9,250 nucleotides of DNA from an uncultured Desulfobulbaceae bacterium. Its GTDB lineage: Bacteria; Desulfobacterota; Desulfobulbia; Desulfobulbales; Desulfobulbaceae. A program made the translations under genes and the position numbers. This document shows positions 6,875 through 9,250 of the stretch, in pieces. The first letter of the stretch is position 1, and the number at the start of each line of letters is the position of its first letter. The stretch is taken from positions 1 through 9,250 of the forward strand of contig CALZIH010000265.1 in assembly GCA_945787305.1 (NCBI GenBank), given 5' to 3'. Under the pieces are notes generated by a model. It was not told where the DNA came from, searched no databases, and worked only from the letters and a program-made list of their open reading frames with translations.

Positions 6875-7018
6875 CACGGAAATATACGTAATTTTAAGCA
6901 ACACCAGTTTGTAAGCAAAAGCGTATGTGACTGTTGTTTTCAAGTGCGGCTTTTTTACTCTTGTCGCCTTTTTCGTCGGCTATTTTTTGCCGTATTACCA
7001 GGTAGTTAAAAGGAAAAT

Positions 7019-8041
7019 ATGCCCTCTGCAACTCCAAGCAGCAAGTCAAAAAAGATTCAAATATCAAAGTCTGATACCGTTCAGTTTCTCGGCGCCCTGG
7101 AACATTTGCAGGCGACCCTGGATACACAACCGGCCAACCTTTTGATTGTAGATGATGATGAACGGTTCCGACACAGCCTTATTCAGTTGCTTGGGCTCCT
7201 CGACTACAATTGCCTCTCTGCTAGTAGCGGCAAGGAGGCATTGGCTCTTCTGGAAAAACACCATATCGATCTGCTGATTCTCGACTTACTTATGCCCGTC
7301 ATGGACGGCCACAGATTGATGGAGCTTGTTCGATCTCGGAACCATGATGCCGCAATCATCGTGATCAGCGGGGTTACAACCTGGACCTCAGCTATAAAAG
7401 CAATGAGAGACGGTGCAGATAATTTTTTCAGAAAACCCTATTCACCCGACGAGGTGCTTGCCTCTATCAATAAAAGCCTGGAGAAACGAGAGCGAAGGAA
7501 AAAGATTGAACGGCAGTTGGTGCGGCAGCAGGTCTCTGATCAACTGCATCGTTTTATTGTCAATAAATCGCCCGATTTTATTTATATGCTCAATGCACAG
7601 GGGCAATTCGAATTTATAAATGATCAAGTCGAGGTTCTGCTTGGTTACAGCAGAGAGGAATTGCTCGGCAACCATTTCAACTCCTTGCTGGTTGACTCCA
7701 CAATCACCGAGAAGTTAATCTTCAACAAGCATCTGCAAAAAAATAAGACCGTAACCGTAGAGGTGCAATTTAATAAAAATCTAAATCGGATTGTCGAAAA
7801 TCAAGAGCCCATAACGGTCGAACTCACAGTCATGGGTGTCTATTATCGATCAGTCTCCAATGGACGAAAAGTTTTTCTCGGCACCTACGGTGTAGCCAGG
7901 GATATCAGCAAAAGGAAGAGTATCGAGGCCCAGATATGCTATCAAGCCTATCATGATCAGCTGACCGGGCTGCCCAATCGCACGCTCTTTAATGATCGCC
8001 TTGACGTTGCTATCCCTGGAAGCGGTAGCTTCTCGTATTGA
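7019..8041 (+). CDS. response regulator REC-PAS protein with truncated GGDEF start (5' half of a broken gene)
   Basis: The ATG at 7019 has AAAAGGA four bases upstream. An N-terminal tail of about 40 residues precedes a receiver domain: acidic pair D45/D46 (LLIVDDDE), phosphoacceptor D89 (LILDLLMP), S117 (VISG) and K139 (RKPY). It should accept phosphate from an unidentified histidine kinase. A charged linker helix (about 153-175) leads to a PAS domain (about 176-298) starting RFIVNKSPDFIYML and ending TYGVARDISKRK. The GGDEF domain then starts normally (YHDQLTGLPNRTLFNDRLDVAI, 311-332), but the frame runs into eight unrelated residues and a TGA. The rest of GGDEF and the EAL domain continue in the +1 frame in the next ORF. 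As it stands this encodes a soluble REC-PAS protein without an output enzyme. No membrane segment is visible. Confidence 0.88.
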   Translation: MPSATPSSKSKKIQISKSDTVQFLGALEHLQATLDTQPANLLIVDDDERFRHSLIQLLGLLDYNCLSASSGKEALALLEKHHIDLLILDLLMPVMDGHRLMELVRSRNHDAAIIVISGVTTWTSAIKAMRDGADNFFRKPYSPDEVLASINKSLEKRERRKKIERQLVRQQVSDQLHRFIVNKSPDFIYMLNAQGQFEFINDQVEVLLGYSREELLGNHFNSLLVDSTITEKLIFNKHLQKNKTVTVEVQFNKNLNRIVENQEPITVELTVMGVYYRSVSNGRKVFLGTYGVARDISKRKSIEAQICYQAYHDQLTGLPNRTLFNDRLDVAIPGSGSFSY

Positions 8042-9140
8042 GAACACCATCCGCCAGGGAGATACGCTGTCACGATTTGGCGGAGATGAGTTTGTCCTGA
8101 TCATGCCGCAGTTAAAATTGAATATCGACGCGGCGGCGTTTGCCGAAAACATTGTCAAAATTCTGCAAGAACCCTTTTGCCTTGGTCAGCATGAAGTATC
8201 CATTACTGCCAGTATAGGGGTTTCCATATACCCCGATCATGGAAAAGACGCCGAAACCCTGATAAACCATGCAGACCTTGCCATGTATGAAACCAAGTCC
8301 CTGGGGAAAAACAATGTTGCCTTTTTTTCGAACAGTCTCGATAAAAAACATAAGTGTAAGATTTCACTTGAAAGTGAAATGCGAAAAGCGCTTGAACGCA
8401 ACGAGTTCATGATAGAATATCAGCCGCAGGTAACTTTGGGTGACCGCTCGATCCGTGGTCTGGAGGCACTTGTGCGTTGGCAACATCCAACACGGGGCCG
8501 GCTCACTCCCAGCGACTTTATAAGCGAAGCGGAAGAAAATGAAATAATCATCCCACTGGGGAATTGGGTTATTGACCAGGTGCTGCGTGATGTACGAAAC
8601 TGGAGAAAACTTGGGATCGATCCACCGGTGGTTGCGATTAACGTCTCCGCCCTGCAATTACGACAAACGGACTTTGCAGCCTTCTTTGTGAAATTGCTGA
8701 AACGCTATGATATCCCAGGCCATTGCATTGAGCTTGAGCTGACGGAAAACGTCATCATGCAGGATGTGAATGAAAAGATTCGCTGCCTGAAATCATTGGC
8801 CGATGCGGGAATAAAAATTGCGATTGACGATTTCGGTACAGGCTACAGTTCTCTTGTCAACCTGCAGCGTCTTCCGGTTGATACATTGAAAATGGATCAA
8901 TCTTTTGTTGATGGCATAAGTGCCTCTCCCAGCGAAGATTCCATGGTGTCGATCATTATTGCCATGGCACGGGGGCTTGGCCTGAGCCTGATAGCGGAAG
9001 GTATAGAACAGTTGCACCAGGCGCAATACCTGGAACAAGCGGGTTGCTTCCAGGGGCAGGGATATCTGTTCAGCACACCGCTTAACTTCAGCTCAACAGT
9101 ACGCTACTTGGAGCAGGGTTCTTATGGCCCTGTGCAGTAG
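7992..9140 (+). CDS. GGDEF C-terminal part plus intact EAL phosphodiesterase domain (3' half of a broken gene)
   Basis: The ORF overlaps the previous one by 50 bases in another frame. Family homology begins at about residue 9 (LEAVASRIENTIR). It continues through the I-site RQGD (R21-D24) and GGDEF (30-34) to the end of the cyclase fold at about 112. The first metal aspartate and DRFK region of GGDEF are missing. The EAL domain (about 127-380) looks complete: E158-A159-L160, N217 (INVSA), E249 and E252 (ELELTEN), D279/D280 (IDDFGTGYSSL), K300 (LKMD), E336 (AEGIE) and Q356 (QGYLF). Such domains hydrolyse cyclic di-GMP to pGpG. Whether this half is translated is uncertain: the ATG at 7992 has no ribosome site and would depend on reinitiation after the upstream ORF or on an internal start. 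If made, it should be a phosphodiesterase without cyclase activity. Confidence 0.85.
   Translation: MIALTLLSLEAVASRIENTIRQGDTLSRFGGDEFVLIMPQLKLNIDAAAFAENIVKILQEPFCLGQHEVSITASIGVSIYPDHGKDAETLINHADLAMYETKSLGKNNVAFFSNSLDKKHKCKISLESEMRKALERNEFMIEYQPQVTLGDRSIRGLEALVRWQHPTRGRLTPSDFISEAEENEIIIPLGNWVIDQVLRDVRNWRKLGIDPPVVAINVSALQLRQTDFAAFFVKLLKRYDIPGHCIELELTENVIMQDVNEKIRCLKSLADAGIKIAIDDFGTGYSSLVNLQRLPVDTLKMDQSFVDGISASPSEDSMVSIIIAMARGLGLSLIAEGIEQLHQAQYLEQAGCFQGQGYLFSTPLNFSSTVRYLEQGSYGPVQ
8005..8024 (+). other. deletion/frameshift junction inside the GGDEF domain
   Basis: Up to about 8012 the frame of the upstream ORF reads a normal GGDEF start (DRLDVAI). From about 8015 the +1 frame reads a normal later part (LEAVASRIEN). 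In the family these are separated by some 35 residues carrying the metal-binding FLDLDRFK and NDTLGH region. A block of roughly 100-110 bases, not a multiple of three, therefore appears to be missing. The exact break cannot be set without a close homologue. Confidence 0.7.
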
Positions 9141-9172
9141 GCCCTCAAAAAACATAGCCTTGTAGCCCAACG

Positions 9173-9250
9173 CTACTCCATCATATGCACCCGTTCACAG
9201 TCGGGGCAGATCCAGGTGGGACCATTACTTATACCCCATTTGTTTTCGGC
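9173..9250 (-). CDS. 3' end of an unrecognised ORF with a CxxC near its C-terminus
   Basis: The minus strand is open from the window edge to a TAG at 9175-9173, giving 25 residues that end WICPDCERVHMME. A Trp followed by CPxC close to the C-terminus looks like half of a zinc ribbon or a rubredoxin-like knuckle. So short a stretch cannot be assigned, and it could be a chance frame. It converges on the EAL gene with a 32-base gap. Confidence 0.3.
   Translation of the reverse strand, partial: AENKWGISNGPTWICPDCERVHMME

Noticed and set aside
6881..7018. Possible c-di-GMP riboswitch in the long leader of the signalling gene
   Set aside because: I see neither the conserved GEMM core sequences nor strong paired stems; the region is mostly T-runs separated by short GC pieces.
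6927..7145. GTG-started ORF whose first 30 residues look like a membrane helix followed by KRK
   Set aside because: It overlaps the well-supported REC-PAS gene by over 120 bases in another frame. The phenylalanine-rich part simply follows the T-rich leader, and there is no ribosome site of its own.
7992..8041. Programmed +1 frameshift joining the two GGDEF halves
   Set aside because: A frameshift alone would not restore the domain, because about 35 conserved residues are absent. No obvious slippery heptamer is present.

Overview
The window is ordinary chromosomal bacterial DNA of moderate GC content. It carries a type IIA topoisomerase gene pair, a thiamin-pathway kinase, small accessory genes and a damaged cyclic-di-GMP signalling gene. 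The mixture is a DUF2058 protein, a patatin-like C-terminus typical of proteobacterial and Desulfobacterota lipases, a ParE/ParC pair resembling the Bacteroidetes-type subfamily, and a REC-PAS-GGDEF-EAL protein. This suggests a Gram-negative bacterium, possibly a Desulfobulbales-like member of the Desulfobacterota. That placement is inference from remembered family resemblance, not from a search.

Layout. 1-267 (+) is the 3' end of a probable PilZ-domain gene. 403-738 (+) is a short ORF matching only the C-terminus of patatin-like phospholipases. On the minus strand, in order of transcription, come parE (5826-4138), parC (4141-2135, overlapping parE by four bases), a small exported LTxxQ-type protein (1923-1453) and a DUF2058 protein (1332-790). 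thiD (5950-6783, +) diverges from parE across a 123-bp spacer. A good sigma70-type promoter preceded by three 11-bp phased repeats lies at 6819-6874. It leads into a REC-PAS-GGDEF-EAL gene that is now split into two overlapping ORFs (7019-8041 and 7992-9140). The last 78 bases hold the 3' end of a convergent minus-strand ORF.

Two themes stand out. First, the topoisomerase pair is unusual. The ParE sequence lacks the segment that should carry the (R)FKGLGE signature, and its EGDSA motif reads EGQSA. ParC has Gln and Ala at the two main quinolone-contact positions. Second, three genes in 9 kb (the patatin-like gene, parE and the GGDEF-EAL gene) each appear to have lost a conserved block, by deletion in the lineage or in the assembly. 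The cyclase half of the GGDEF-EAL protein should be dead, while its EAL phosphodiesterase half keeps every catalytic motif I can see. I found no mobile element, CRISPR array, tRNA or rRNA. I did not find a clear new multi-gene system.
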